From positions 62,001-126,000 of the forward strand of contig CACFYZ010000002.1 in assembly GCA_902570675.1 (NCBI GenBank): DNA of 64,000 nucleotides, given 5' to 3'. A program made the translations under genes and the position numbers. How positions within the stretch are numbered: position 1 is the first letter of the stretch; each line of letters begins with the position of its first letter. This document shows, piece by piece, positions 36,837 through 45,879 of the stretch. Below the pieces are notes generated by a model, which was given only the letters and a program-made list of their open reading frames with translations, made no database searches and had not been told where the DNA came from. This stretch comes from an uncultured Pelagibacteraceae bacterium. GTDB lineage: Bacteria; Pseudomonadota; Alphaproteobacteria; Pelagibacterales; AG-422-B15.

Positions 36837-38045
36837 TTATACGCGCTCGATAACTGTAGCTGTTCCCATACCGCCACCGACACACAAAGTTGCAAGAGCT
36901 GTTGACTTATTACTTCTTTCCAGTTCATCAAGGACTGTACCTAAAATCATAGCTCCAGTAGCACCAAGTGGATGACCCATTGCAATTGCACCACCATTAA
37001 CATTAATATCAGAGTGATCAATTCCCATATGTTCCATGTATCTTAATACTACAACAGCAAAAGCTTCATTTAATTCCCACAAATCAATATCACTTTTACT
37101 CATGCCTAAATTTTTTAAGAGTTTGTCAGATACATACCCAGGACCAGTTAGCATGATGCTAGGCTCAGAACCAGTGGAAGCAAAACCTTTTATTTTCGCA
37201 CGCGGTTTAAGGCCATATTTATCACCCATTTCTTTATTTCCCAATAATATACCTGCAGCCCCATCAACAATTCCGGATGAGTTACCAGCAGTATGTACGT
37301 GATTTACTGCTTCTACTTCAGGATACCTTTGTTGAATAGTTGAATCAAATCCAGCCATTTCTCCCATCATAGCAAATGATGGATCAAGGGAGCCAAGTGA
37401 CTGCATTGTAGCATCTGGTCTCATATGTTCATCATGATCGAGGATAGTTAAACCGTTAATATCCTTTACAGGTGTAATTGAGTTTGAAAATCTTTTCTCG
37501 TCCCATGCTTTTTTTGCTCTTTTTTGACTTTCTACTGCATAGCTATCAACATCATCTCTTGAGAATCCGTATTTCGTTGCAATTAAATCAGCACTAATGC
37601 CTTGAGGAACAAAATAATTTTTAATTGCGACTGTAGGATCCGCAACCATTGCTCCACCATCAGAGCCCATGGGGACACGGGACATTGACTCAACTCCACC
37701 GCCAATCGACATTTGAGACTGCCCAGACATAACTTGAGCTGCAGCCATGTTGGTAGCTTCTAAACCAGAAGCGCAGAATCTATTTATTTGCACACCAGAC
37801 ACAGACTGATCGTAATCTGCATTAAGAACGGCAGTTCTTGCTATACATGCACCCTGTTCGCCAACCGGTGCGACGCAACCTAAGACGACATCGTCTACAT
37901 CGGCAGTATCAATTTTTGTTCTATCTTTAATATTGTTCAAAACTTGTGTAGCAAGTTCAAGCGCAGTCACCTCATGAAGAGTTCCATTCTTTTTACCTTT
38001 TCCGCGAGGTGTTCTTACCGTGTCATAAATATAGCAATCAGTCAT
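36837..38045 (-). CDS. Acetyl-CoA C-acyltransferase (thiolase)
   Basis: Thiolytic cleavage of 3-ketoacyl-CoA, the last beta-oxidation step. The 402 residues contain the nucleophilic cysteine in [18 protein letters not shown] (C91), the His motif [18 protein letters not shown], and the second Cys in [17 protein letters not shown] at the C-terminus. It is the first gene of a thiolase-dehydrogenase-aminotransferase group on the minus strand; the promoter should lie in the 136-bp spacer upstream, next to a terminator-like hairpin. Confidence 0.93.
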   Translation of the reverse strand: MTDCYIYDTVRTPRGKGKKNGTLHEVTALELATQVLNNIKDRTKIDTADVDDVVLGCVAPVGEQGACIARTAVLNADYDQSVSGVQINRFCASGLEATNMAAAQVMSGQSQMSIGGGVESMSRVPMGSDGGAMVADPTVAIKNYFVPQGISADLIATKYGFSRDDVDSYAVESQKRAKKAWDEKRFSNSITPVKDINGLTILDHDEHMRPDATMQSLGSLDPSFAMMGEMAGFDSTIQQRYPEVEAVNHVHTAGNSSGIVDGAAGILLGNKEMGDKYGLKPRAKIKGFASTGSEPSIMLTGPGYVSDKLLKNLGMSKSDIDLWELNEAFAVVVLRYMEHMGIDHSDINVNGGAIAMGHPLGATGAMILGTVLDELERSNKSTALATLCVGGGMGTATVIERV

Positions 38046-38136
38046 TTAATAGCTCCAAAATTAATAAGTCTGACGATTATAATAATTCAAAAGTATCTAA
38101 CAATAGTAAATATGAGCCTCAACAATAATTTACATA

Positions 38137-38165
38137 ATAAAAAAGCATATTAAATCAATGCTTTA
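38137..38165 (-). terminator. Rho-independent terminator after the NRDE gene
   Basis: On the minus strand a 7-bp stem AAAGCAT/ATGCTTT (38142-38148 and 38158-38164) with a 9-base loop is followed by a run of T. It lies about 20 bp past the stop codon of the NRDE gene and upstream of the thiolase promoter region. Confidence 0.5.
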
Positions 38166-38181
38166 GTAAAAGTTAGGTTAG

Positions 38182-38937
38182 TCAAATTGTCATATCTGCA
38201 AAACTGACCTTGTCGGGAGAGCCATTAGCGTACCTATAAATAGGTTTAGAAGATCCTACTTTTGGTTGAAAACTTGGTAACGCAATCATTGTAGATGAGA
38301 CTGTTTGAAAGCCCATTTCAGTTTTTACACACATAGCACTTAATGGATTATTGTCATCCGAATATGTACTGCCTAACAACATTTCCCAGTCTTGCCATTC
38401 ATCTCTTCCAGGCTTTGGCTCTGAAGATAACGCAAATTTGGATAAATAAGTTTTAATTCTTTTTGAATTTAAATCATTTCTATCATACGCAGTGATGATT
38501 GAAATTCCATCTGGGATATTAAAGTACTCGATAAGAGAATTTTTTTCATCTGACTTTATCCAGTAAGCATTTAAATTGTCAGCAATAAACATATTGAAAC
38601 CTCGATAAGAGTCTTTTTCTATTTCAATGATTGCGTTTAATGACTCGGATGCATCTGCATGATCCAGCGCGTCGAGAACTAATTCACCTCTACTTCTTTT
38701 ATTTTTCATTGGACCTAAACTATTCATCCTGTTCATAATTGCAGCTACTACACCAAAATCATTTATGCCAATCCATGTGCCTCCCGCAGTTAAATCTTTA
38801 CCTGCAAACACGTGAGGTCTATCTTCCCAATGTCTTCCAGGGGGTAATGCCTCCCTGTTTTGCATTTCATCACGATTAGCTCCAATGATAATGGGCCATT
38901 CTGAATCACTTTGTTTTAAAATTACTATCGAACACAT
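38182..38937 (-). CDS. NRDE family protein (TANGO2 homologue)
   Basis: A 251-residue cytosolic protein whose first residues MCSIVILKQ and motif IIGANRDEMQNREALPPGRHWED define the NRDE/TANGO2 family. GGTWIGINDFGVVAAIMNR and the Ser-Arg-GELVLDAL region also match. Cys2 could be an N-terminal nucleophile after Met removal. The family's function is poorly defined; eukaryotic TANGO2 has been linked to lipid and heme handling. It is divergent from the patatin gene. Confidence 0.86.
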   Translation of the reverse strand: MCSIVILKQSDSEWPIIIGANRDEMQNREALPPGRHWEDRPHVFAGKDLTAGGTWIGINDFGVVAAIMNRMNSLGPMKNKRSRGELVLDALDHADASESLNAIIEIEKDSYRGFNMFIADNLNAYWIKSDEKNSLIEYFNIPDGISIITAYDRNDLNSKRIKTYLSKFALSSEPKPGRDEWQDWEMLLGSTYSDDNNPLSAMCVKTEMGFQTVSSTMIALPSFQPKVGSSKPIYRYANGSPDKVSFADMTI

Positions 38938-38973
38938 TTGATTTCTTATATATCCTTACTAATTAATTGTATC

Positions 38974-39819
38974 ATGGAAAATAAAAAAACAGCTCTAATT
39001 GTTGAAGGTGGTGGGCAAAGAGGAGTTTTTTCGTTTGGTATTACAGATACATTTATTAAAAGAAACTATGATCCATTTGATATTTATATAGGCGTATCAA
39101 ATGGTGTTGCAGTTCTGTGCTGGTACCTCATAAGAGAAACAGACAATAATCTTGAAAAAATGCTTTATGCTGCCCGTGGTGATTACCTCGATTATAAAAA
39201 TCTTTTCACAGGTGGGGATATAATCAAATTCCATAAAATGTATGAGGACGGTGAGAAACTGTTTAAGCCAAATATGGAAAAAATTAGAAAAACTGTACAA
39301 GGCAAGAAGTACATTGCAGTAGTGACTGATGCATTAAGTGCGCAAGCCGAGTATCATGAGTTTGGAGACGATGAATGGATGCCTAAAATGATAGCATCAG
39401 GTACATTACCTGTACTAGTTAGAACACCTAGCATGATAGACGGATGTCGTAAATTTGACGGGGGTGTAGCTGATCCATTGCCTGTAAAAAAAGCCTACGA
39501 CCTCGGAGCAAAGAGAATTATAGTTATTAGGACTTATGAAGAAAAATTTAAGAGAAAACTAAAACTTGAAAATTATATTGGAGCATTTTTTTCCAAAGAG
39601 TATCCTGAACTTAGAAAGGCCTTACTTAAGCATGATAAAACTTATAATAGTGCTTTAGATTTTATACAAAATCCCCCTTCTGATTGTGAAGTGATCCAGT
39701 TATGTCCACCAACACGACTTAAGTCAAAAAGAGACTCTAAAAATGTTGATGTTCTAAAAGCTGATTATAATTTAGGACAGAGAGTTGCAGAAAATTATCT
39801 TAGTAATTTAGAGAATTGA
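38974..39819 (+). CDS. Patatin-like phospholipase family protein
   Basis: Serine acyl hydrolase. From the ATG at 38974 (the frame extends 36 bp further to a TTG, which I reject) the protein is 281 residues. It begins MENKKTALIVEGGGQRGVFS, where GGGxRG is the oxyanion hole. The catalytic Ser lies in GVSNGVAVL (GxSxG) and the Asp in DGGVADPLPV (DGG). Overall it resembles the E. coli YjjU group. Its 3' end overlaps the convergent esterase gene by 12 bp. Confidence 0.87.
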   Translation: MENKKTALIVEGGGQRGVFSFGITDTFIKRNYDPFDIYIGVSNGVAVLCWYLIRETDNNLEKMLYAARGDYLDYKNLFTGGDIIKFHKMYEDGEKLFKPNMEKIRKTVQGKKYIAVVTDALSAQAEYHEFGDDEWMPKMIASGTLPVLVRTPSMIDGCRKFDGGVADPLPVKKAYDLGAKRIIVIRTYEEKFKRKLKLENYIGAFFSKEYPELRKALLKHDKTYNSALDFIQNPPSDCEVIQLCPPTRLKSKRDSKNVDVLKADYNLGQRVAENYLSNLEN

Positions 39820-40770
39820 TCGTAAAAATTTATTAATTTTATCCTCAACTAAAGTAGTGGTTTCAGAAGGAAAGGCATTAAAAGCGTGATCTGCTCCAGG
39901 TACGATTATAATTTCTGCATTCGAACCATAACTTAGCCATCGGCCATACATAAATAGTGAGTCATCTAGTAATAAATCTCTTGTTCCAACAGTAAATAAT
40001 GCTGGGGGCATGCCCGTTAAATCTCCTTGTATAGGTGAAACGTCAGGTAAGCTTTTATCTATATCTCCTTGAAAGTATGAATCTCTAAATTTTCTAATCA
40101 TTGCATACGATAATAAGAATATATCTTCAGAACCTTCTTGTCTAATTGCACTTGGTGTAAGACGAGCATCATAAGAGCCGTAAATAAGATTAGCACCCTT
40201 AATATTATCCAATAGTCCTTTGCTCTTCAGTCGCAGCAATATAACTGCGGACAAATTTGCCCCAGCCGACTCACCACCGATAACAATGTTTTCTGTATTA
40301 AATTCATTTTTTGAATTTTCTATTAGCCAAATGGCTGCTGTTTCACAATCATCTGGAGCAGCTGGATAAGGATTAGTTGGTGCCAGACGATATTCTACAC
40401 TTACTACAACACAATTAAGATCATTTGACATTTTTTCTAAAGATTGGTCCTGCATATCTGCGGCGCCAATACAGTGACCGCCGCCGTGTATGTGCATGTA
40501 AATAAAATCGGGACTATCACAATTAAATATTCTGACTAATACTTTCTGATCACCATATCCCACTTCTCTATTTTCAGCATGTTTAGAGTGTGGCTGGAAG
40601 GCAAGTAATCCTCCGCCTTGTCTTCTAATTTCTTGCAAAACATCAAATGGTATTTCATGTGATGGCGGCGCATTGGATAGTAAATTCTTTATATGATCAT
40701 TCATTTCATGAATGTCTTTTGATATATTTTTCTGATCAAAAGCTTCCGAGGAAATAGAGGTGAATAACAT
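39808..40770 (-). CDS. Alpha/beta-hydrolase, hormone-sensitive-lipase type esterase
   Basis: A 320-residue esterase with the HSL-family oxyanion motif MHIHGGGHCIGAADM, the nucleophile elbow VIGGESAGANLSA, and late acid/His residues in RDLLLDDS and GADHAFNAFP. No signal peptide is evident; the first residues are only mildly hydrophobic. The substrate is unknown. It follows the YhhQ-type gene by 4 bp, so it may belong to the minus-strand group that starts with the sulfatase. Confidence 0.86.
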   Translation of the reverse strand: MLFTSISSEAFDQKNISKDIHEMNDHIKNLLSNAPPSHEIPFDVLQEIRRQGGGLLAFQPHSKHAENREVGYGDQKVLVRIFNCDSPDFIYMHIHGGGHCIGAADMQDQSLEKMSNDLNCVVVSVEYRLAPTNPYPAAPDDCETAAIWLIENSKNEFNTENIVIGGESAGANLSAVILLRLKSKGLLDNIKGANLIYGSYDARLTPSAIRQEGSEDIFLLSYAMIRKFRDSYFQGDIDKSLPDVSPIQGDLTGMPPALFTVGTRDLLLDDSLFMYGRWLSYGSNAEIIIVPGADHAFNAFPSETTTLVEDKINKFLRSIL

Positions 40771-40774
40771 TACT

Positions 40775-41377
40775 TTATGTACGAGTTCGAATGTAGTTAA
40801 AAGTTCTATTCAAAATTAAAACATAAATTGGTAAAAATGCTAGGTAACAAACCACTAGTTTAAGAATAAAATCATTAAAAGCTATCACATCCCAATTTTC
40901 ACGCATAAAGTCATCCGCAGAATTATAAAATGCTACACCATAAAATAGATATGTATCAATTAATTGGGCGAAAAAAGTACTAATAACAGGCGCAAGATAC
41001 CAATAAGAGTTCAAATTTAAGCCATCATCTCCGACTCTTTCTCTTACTTTTGAAAATACAAACACATCAAGTAATTGACCGATTGAGTAGGCCAAAACAG
41101 ATGCGATCGCTATTCTAATATCAGCAAATATATATGAGATTATAAAAGCAGGTATAAACGCGTAGCTAATAACTTTCCGTGCATTCGCTGCATTTGACAG
41201 TCTTACAGTTAAATCTGTAGCTAAAACGATAATTGGAAACGTAAATGTTCCAATTGTATAATCCAAACCAAATATATTAATTGGAAATTGTACTAAATAA
41301 TTTGAGATAGCAATAATAAAGCAATGCCCTAAAACTAAATAGGCTATTAATCTTCTATTAAGATCCATAAAACTCAT
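40775..41377 (-). CDS. yhhQ: VUT family queuosine-precursor transporter (YhhQ-like)
   Basis: A 200-residue inner-membrane protein with about six helices. The blocks SNYLVQFPI, GTFTFPIIVLATDLTVRLSNAANARKVI, ADIRIAIASVLAYSIGQLLDVFVFSKVR, and SYWYLAPVISTFFAQLIDTYLFYGVAF are characteristic of COG1738 transporters, which import preQ0/preQ1. This would feed Tgt and QueA, encoded at 4.6-6.7 kb. It overlaps the LysE gene by 20 bp; a start three codons later (41368) would shorten that. Confidence 0.86.
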   Translation of the reverse strand: MSFMDLNRRLIAYLVLGHCFIIAISNYLVQFPINIFGLDYTIGTFTFPIIVLATDLTVRLSNAANARKVISYAFIPAFIISYIFADIRIAIASVLAYSIGQLLDVFVFSKVRERVGDDGLNLNSYWYLAPVISTFFAQLIDTYLFYGVAFYNSADDFMRENWDVIAFNDFILKLVVCYLAFLPIYVLILNRTFNYIRTRT

Positions 41378-41978
41378 AATTAATCCATATAATCGTTAAA
41401 ACAAGTAAAGTTGCCATTAAGCCATTAAATTTTTTAATTGTAGCCTTTGACTTTATGAAATTATTCAAGAAAACGCCCACGGACGTCCAGGTAAGAACTG
41501 AAAATGTATTAGATATTGTAAACCCTAAAAGGATAAACAACATTCCTTCAAGAAAACTATTTATAAACGCAAAGCTTTTATAGTCAGTATAAATAGAAAT
41601 GGTCGTAATTGCCATCATAACACCTTTTGGATTAACATATTGAAAAAGGGATGACTCAATAAATGTTATTGGTTTTGATCGATCGTCATTATCAGAGCTA
41701 AAAGTAAAATAAATTCTATAAGACAAATACAACAAATATAATGAGCCCAGTATTTGTAGGATAGTTTGTGCAATTGGATAGCTTGTAAAAATTGATATTA
41801 ACCCCAATCCCATCACAATTAATAAAGTTAAAAACCCAAAGATAACACCTGCCATATGCGGAATTGTTTTTACATAACCAAAGTTTTTTCCAGAAGCAGT
41901 TAGCATTATGTTATTTGGTCCGGGGGTGCCAGATTGAATAACGCATAACAATAGTAACGGAAAAAAATACTCAATCAT
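41358..41978 (-). CDS. LysE family amino-acid/metabolite exporter
   Basis: A 206-residue membrane protein with about six helices. The N-terminal PLLLLCVIQSGTPGPNNIML is the LysE/RhtB signature (TPGPNN). YLLYLSYRIYFTF and YVNPKGVMMAITTISIY are also typical. The exported substrate is unknown. It is 12 bp downstream of the unrecognised membrane-protein gene. Confidence 0.87.
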   Translation of the reverse strand: MIEYFFPLLLLCVIQSGTPGPNNIMLTASGKNFGYVKTIPHMAGVIFGFLTLLIVMGLGLISIFTSYPIAQTILQILGSLYLLYLSYRIYFTFSSDNDDRSKPITFIESSLFQYVNPKGVMMAITTISIYTDYKSFAFINSFLEGMLFILLGFTISNTFSVLTWTSVGVFLNNFIKSKATIKKFNGLMATLLVLTIIWINYEFYGS

Positions 41979-41990
41979 TAATGAGCCCTT

Positions 41991-42506
41991 TTATAGAACT
42001 ATGAAATAAATTGAAGTTATAAAGACAATAATTGAAGGTAAAATTAAATTATGAAGATTTTCATCAACTTTATATGTCCTCACTACACCATTAATCTTGA
42101 AGGGTAGATGCTTATCTTTACCGGGTAAAAGTTTAAGTTTCTTGCCAAATGTATACAAAAAAGGAGTTCTCCCTCCAGGATCAGATAGTTTGCCTTTAAA
42201 TAATGGCATACTCAATAATGTGATCAAAAACGAGCCTACAAATCCAGCGTACCAGAAAAGCCAGAATAGTAATTGATATGGATAGTAAAAGTTTGAAATA
42301 TTAATCCATAGAACAATCAAATTTAATATCATTATTGGATAGAAACCTAGGACTTGCCAAACCACATGAAAACGTGCATGTCCTGTCCAATCGGGATGAG
42401 TTGCATGGGTCCTATTAAAATCAGCGATTGTAGGGCCAATTGTTAATGTGACTGTTATAATCGTAAATATAATTCTCGGTATAAAATTTTGATCGTAAAG
42501 ATCCAT
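41991..42506 (-). CDS. Unrecognised multi-pass membrane protein beside the VOC and sulfatase genes
   Basis: From the ATG at 42506 (the frame opens earlier, but that would overlap the VOC gene) the protein has 171 residues and about four membrane segments. The most distinctive stretch is HPDWTGHARFHVVWQVLGFY, with several His and Trp residues between the first two helices; a GR-rich cytoplasmic-looking loop (LSDPGGRTPFLYTFGKKL) comes later. I do not recognise the family with certainty. The 4-bp spacing behind the VOC gene suggests a role in the same pathway, such as uptake or a membrane-bound redox step, but this is only positional. Confidence 0.7.
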   Translation of the reverse strand: MDLYDQNFIPRIIFTIITVTLTIGPTIADFNRTHATHPDWTGHARFHVVWQVLGFYPIMILNLIVLWINISNFYYPYQLLFWLFWYAGFVGSFLITLLSMPLFKGKLSDPGGRTPFLYTFGKKLKLLPGKDKHLPFKINGVVRTYKVDENLHNLILPSIIVFITSIYFIVL

Positions 42507-42510
42507 ACAT

Positions 42511-43203
42511 CTATTTAAATTTTTTACGCATATTGACTGCTGCTTGAATTCCTGCAACTGGTTTCTTTCCCTTTGGAACTGTGTTTCCTTTTTTTGTTAG
42601 GTTTTCAAGCGAATCTCCGTTTTTATACATTTGATAGAGTATATCGATATCCATATTCGTACCAACTGGCTCTTCAGGAAATCCTCTAGCAGAAATTTCA
42701 TTTTTATATTCTTCATTGTTTGTCCAATGTTCAAAAAACAATTCTACAAGATTACCGTCTGGATCTTTATAATACATGCCCGTTATCCATCCGTGGTTAA
42801 TTGTCCAGTAAGGTTCAAGACCCCTATCCTTTGCTTTATGATAAAATTCAAACCATTTATCTATCGGGTTTAGACAATAAGAGATATGATCCAATCCAAT
42901 AGTTGTTGGAATATTTTTATTAAGCCAGTTTCTAAGAGCTAAAATAATCTTTGAAATAATTCCTAATTTCTTTACTCCTGGTTCAGTATTTGCAATTGCA
43001 ATACGGTGATGTTCTTCATCAAAAGCTAAAAAAGCAATATCATTACTTTTATACATTGGTTTACAACCAAAAAGTTTTTCATAAAATTCGACCATTGCAT
43101 TGTAATTTTGAGTTTTAAATGCAACATGGTGAAAACTGTCAGGAGCATAGTCTGATTTATATTTTTTATATAAATCAAAATTTAATATTACTTGATCTTT
43201 CAT
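42511..43203 (-). CDS. VOC-fold protein, extradiol ring-cleavage-dioxygenase-like
   Basis: A 230-residue protein with two vicinal-oxygen-chelate modules. Candidate metal ligands are His25/His26 in SFHHVAFKTQ, His106 in IGLDHISYCL, and Glu154 in DPDGNLVELFFEHW, consistent with the 2-His-1-Glu iron site of type I extradiol dioxygenases and relatives. The C-terminal 50 residues are basic and variable. It lies 3 bp after the sulfatase and near a ring hydroxylase and an FAH-family hydrolase, so ring cleavage is the favoured role. Glyoxalase- or isomerase-type activity is the alternative. Confidence 0.75.
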   Translation of the reverse strand: MKDQVILNFDLYKKYKSDYAPDSFHHVAFKTQNYNAMVEFYEKLFGCKPMYKSNDIAFLAFDEEHHRIAIANTEPGVKKLGIISKIILALRNWLNKNIPTTIGLDHISYCLNPIDKWFEFYHKAKDRGLEPYWTINHGWITGMYYKDPDGNLVELFFEHWTNNEEYKNEISARGFPEEPVGTNMDIDILYQMYKNGDSLENLTKKGNTVPKGKKPVAGIQAAVNMRKKFK

Positions 43204-43206
43204 ATA

Positions 43207-44910
43207 TTATGCAGTCCAAAACCAATCGGGGCCGGGTAAATGAAGAACGTGATTTTCTAAACCGATCTCCTTATCTGCTAGTCTATTACATTTATTATTC
43301 ATGGCCATTAATAATTCTCTATTATTTTCATCTTTTGCTAAATCATTCATTTCAAACGGATCATTTTCTAAATCATATAATTGATAGTCAGCATTGTATT
43401 TAGATAATTCATAAAAATTTATGGGTATGTTATTTTGACGAGGCGAAAAAAATCTTAAAAATTTGTACTTTTTATCAACTACGCCCTTGTAATTAAGTGG
43501 GGGCGTAAAATTTGGTAAAAAATTACCCTTAGACATAAAAGCTTTTGCTTTTTCCCAATAGCCTTCAGCAAGCCCTGTATGTCGAAATTTTTCTGCAACC
43601 TGAAAAACTGCTGGGATAATTTGAACACCATGAATTAGATGGCCTTCTTGGTTACGTACATTGTCATACTTAACATTTTCAACTAGTTCTGCATAGCTGT
43701 TGCCTTTTAATTCAGGGTGTTTATCTCTTAGTTCAGATTTACTAAGTCCAGTAAACTCTAACAATGTTGGAACAATATCAATGTTTGATATTAATGAATT
43801 ACATTTTCTCTGTTCTTTCAAATCTGGATGATAAACAAGAGTTGGAACTCTGATGGACTCTTCCCACGAAACTATTTTTCCTCTTGAACCTTGTTGACCA
43901 AGCATTTCTCCATGATCAGAAATCATAAAGATAATTGTATTATCCATTTGACCAGTCTCCTGTAGAGAATGAATCAGTTTCATCATATGTCTATCCACAT
44001 CACGTAAGCAGTTAAAATAATAATTACAAAACCTTCTCCATAGATCGGGTCGGTTATATGAGATCTCACCATATGCTATATTCATGATCTCGGTTCCAAA
44101 ATCGTCTGTGCCAATAAATCTTGGACCAAAATTTTCAGGAAAATCGAACTCGTGTTCTTTTTGATATATGGGGTCATTTGGGGCAAACTTTTGGTTCTCT
44201 GCAATGAAACCTGTACCTAATATTTCAGGAGATGCTCGAAAAAACATTATATCATGAGGGTTAACAAAATTCACAAATGCGGACCAAGGCTTTTCAATGC
44301 CCTTTTTTTCCCTAATGAATCTTGAGGTGGACTCTGCGGTTAATCCATCAAACTTGTAACCTCCCTGTCCTAAATCACGCTCGCCAGGTTGATCTGAATT
44401 ATCAAAACCATAGTTAGCAAACATTTTTTTCATACCCTCGTATCCAAGAGCGTTTTCATTGACGTTGCTATCAGTAATATTTGTCAAATGCCATTTACCA
44501 AAATAACCTGTTTCGTAGTTCTGGTTTCTTAAAAGGTGACCGATCGTATTAACATTATCATACAATCCTGGTACCCAAGGGGTAACAGTATTATCCCATA
44601 CGCCAGTAAACTGAACATGTTGACCCGTATAAACTGAACTACGAGCAGGTGAACAGATTGGTGTGGAAGTATAAGACCTATTAAAATACGTAGAGATGCT
44701 CTCAAGGTATCTTCTAGCCGGTAAATCTACACTTTTTGGAATATAAGGCCATGCTCGCTCTTGGTCATTTAGTATTAATAAAACATTATAATTTTTTGTT
44801 TTTAAGTAAGCTGGAGCTTGTTGAGTCATAAGAATAGAGCTCATACCAGCAAGAGCAACTGTTGCAGTAGTTTGTTTAATAAAGGATCGTCTTGAAATTT
44901 TCTTAGTCAC
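43207..44910 (-). CDS. Sulfatase with twin-arginine signal peptide
   Basis: Hydrolyses a sulfate ester. The frame opens at a TTG (44946), but the GTG at 44910 gives 567 residues beginning with TKKISRRSFIKQTT, an ideal Tat motif (SRRxFIK), followed by a hydrophobic segment and an AxA-like end. The catalytic Cys86 is in ICSPARSSVYTGQ (CxPxR), which needs oxidation to formylglycine. NVLLILNDQERAW and ISDHGEMLGQQGSRGK supply metal ligands; the DQxR form resembles choline-sulfatase/phosphonate-hydrolase relatives. The formylglycine-generating enzyme is not in this window; tatABC is. Confidence 0.87.
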   Translation of the reverse strand: MTKKISRRSFIKQTTATVALAGMSSILMTQQAPAYLKTKNYNVLLILNDQERAWPYIPKSVDLPARRYLESISTYFNRSYTSTPICSPARSSVYTGQHVQFTGVWDNTVTPWVPGLYDNVNTIGHLLRNQNYETGYFGKWHLTNITDSNVNENALGYEGMKKMFANYGFDNSDQPGERDLGQGGYKFDGLTAESTSRFIREKKGIEKPWSAFVNFVNPHDIMFFRASPEILGTGFIAENQKFAPNDPIYQKEHEFDFPENFGPRFIGTDDFGTEIMNIAYGEISYNRPDLWRRFCNYYFNCLRDVDRHMMKLIHSLQETGQMDNTIIFMISDHGEMLGQQGSRGKIVSWEESIRVPTLVYHPDLKEQRKCNSLISNIDIVPTLLEFTGLSKSELRDKHPELKGNSYAELVENVKYDNVRNQEGHLIHGVQIIPAVFQVAEKFRHTGLAEGYWEKAKAFMSKGNFLPNFTPPLNYKGVVDKKYKFLRFFSPRQNNIPINFYELSKYNADYQLYDLENDPFEMNDLAKDENNRELLMAMNNKCNRLADKEIGLENHVLHLPGPDWFWTA

Positions 44911-44980
44911 ACAAAAAAGAATATACAATAATTTGTCTTGATACAATTCTAGCTTTTAGATAATCATATACAGTAAGTTT
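44911..44980. promoter_or_regulatory. Divergent promoter region between sulfatase and FAH-family gene
   Basis: Seventy AT-rich bases separate the two opposing start codons and must hold promoters for both groups. On the plus strand TTGATA (44938-44943) and TAATCA (44961-44966), 17 bases apart, form a loose -35/-10 candidate. No clear operator palindrome is visible, and no regulator gene lies nearby. Confidence 0.35.
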
Positions 44981-45874
44981 ATGAAATTAGTAACTTTTTC
45001 ACATAATAATGCATTAGGTATCGGTGCGGTCAAAGATGATCAAATTATAAGTTTTGCCAAATCATCTCTGCCTAAAAATATGATTGACTTTATTGAGCTA
45101 GGGAATGAGGGACTTGATACAGCTAATGATCTTATTGAAAAAGGGGATGAGAAAATAGAGATAGGTAAAGTTGAATTACTTGCACCTATTCCTAAGCCAA
45201 ACAAAATACTTGCCGTAGGATTAAATTATAAAGAACATAAAGATGAAGTTGCAGAAACAGCAGCGAAGACTATTGGCAAGGCACAAGAAAAATACCCAAA
45301 TATATTTAATAAACAAAATAGCTCAGTTATTGGACCTTATGATTTAATTCATAGGCCAAGAGCATCTGAATTTTTAGATTATGAAGGAGAGTTAGGTTTT
45401 ATAATTGGCAAGAAATGTCGTCATGTTCCTTATGAAAGTGCCGCAAATGTGATTTATGGATACACAGTTGTGAATGACGTTACTATTAGAGATTGGCAGA
45501 TGCGCGGCCCTCCTATGACAATGACAATGGGTAAGTCATGGGATACTCATTGCCCTTTTGGACCTTACCTTGTAACCAGTGACGAGGTAGGTGATCCTCA
45601 TGAGTTAAAACTTGAGACGCATGTTAATGGTGAATTAAGACAATCTGCTTCAACAAGTGATTTAATTTTTGATTGCTTTACTCTTGTAGAGTACTTATCA
45701 ACTGCATTTACTCTTGAGCCAGGCGATTTAATTCCAACTGGAACTCCAGCAGGATCAGCAGTAATGACCAGAAACTGGCTTAAAGCAGATGATGAGATAA
45801 AAATTGAAATTGAGAAATTGGGCTTCATAAAAAATAAAGTTATTGAAGAGCCAGAAGATACACCAAGATATTAA
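44981..45874 (+). CDS. Fumarylacetoacetate hydrolase family protein
   Basis: A 297-residue enzyme cleaving or isomerising a 2,4-diketo (acylpyruvate-type) intermediate. An N-terminal lobe of about 70 residues leads into KILAVGLNYKEHKDEVAE. Metal ligands Glu135 and Glu137 lie in LDYEGELGFIIGK and Asp166 in VVNDVTIRDWQ; PTGTPAGSAV follows near the C-terminus. Members act in homogentisate, gentisate and meta-cleavage pathways. It is the first gene of the plus-strand group and ends 5 bp before the FAD monooxygenase. Confidence 0.88.
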   Translation: MKLVTFSHNNALGIGAVKDDQIISFAKSSLPKNMIDFIELGNEGLDTANDLIEKGDEKIEIGKVELLAPIPKPNKILAVGLNYKEHKDEVAETAAKTIGKAQEKYPNIFNKQNSSVIGPYDLIHRPRASEFLDYEGELGFIIGKKCRHVPYESAANVIYGYTVVNDVTIRDWQMRGPPMTMTMGKSWDTHCPFGPYLVTSDEVGDPHELKLETHVNGELRQSASTSDLIFDCFTLVEYLSTAFTLEPGDLIPTGTPAGSAVMTRNWLKADDEIKIEIEKLGFIKNKVIEEPEDTPRY

Positions 45875-45879
45875 GTCTA

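Noticed and set aside
38938..38973. TTG start for the patatin gene
   Set aside because: The ATG at 38974 begins directly at the family's conserved N-terminus; the extra 12 residues are not conserved-looking.
42507..42557. Upstream part of the unknown membrane protein frame
   Set aside because: It runs into the VOC gene; the ATG at 42506 sits right after the VOC stop codon.
44911..44946. TTG start for the sulfatase
   Set aside because: The GTG at 44910 places the twin-arginine motif at a normal distance from the N-terminus; the TTG form adds a hydrophobic stretch before it.
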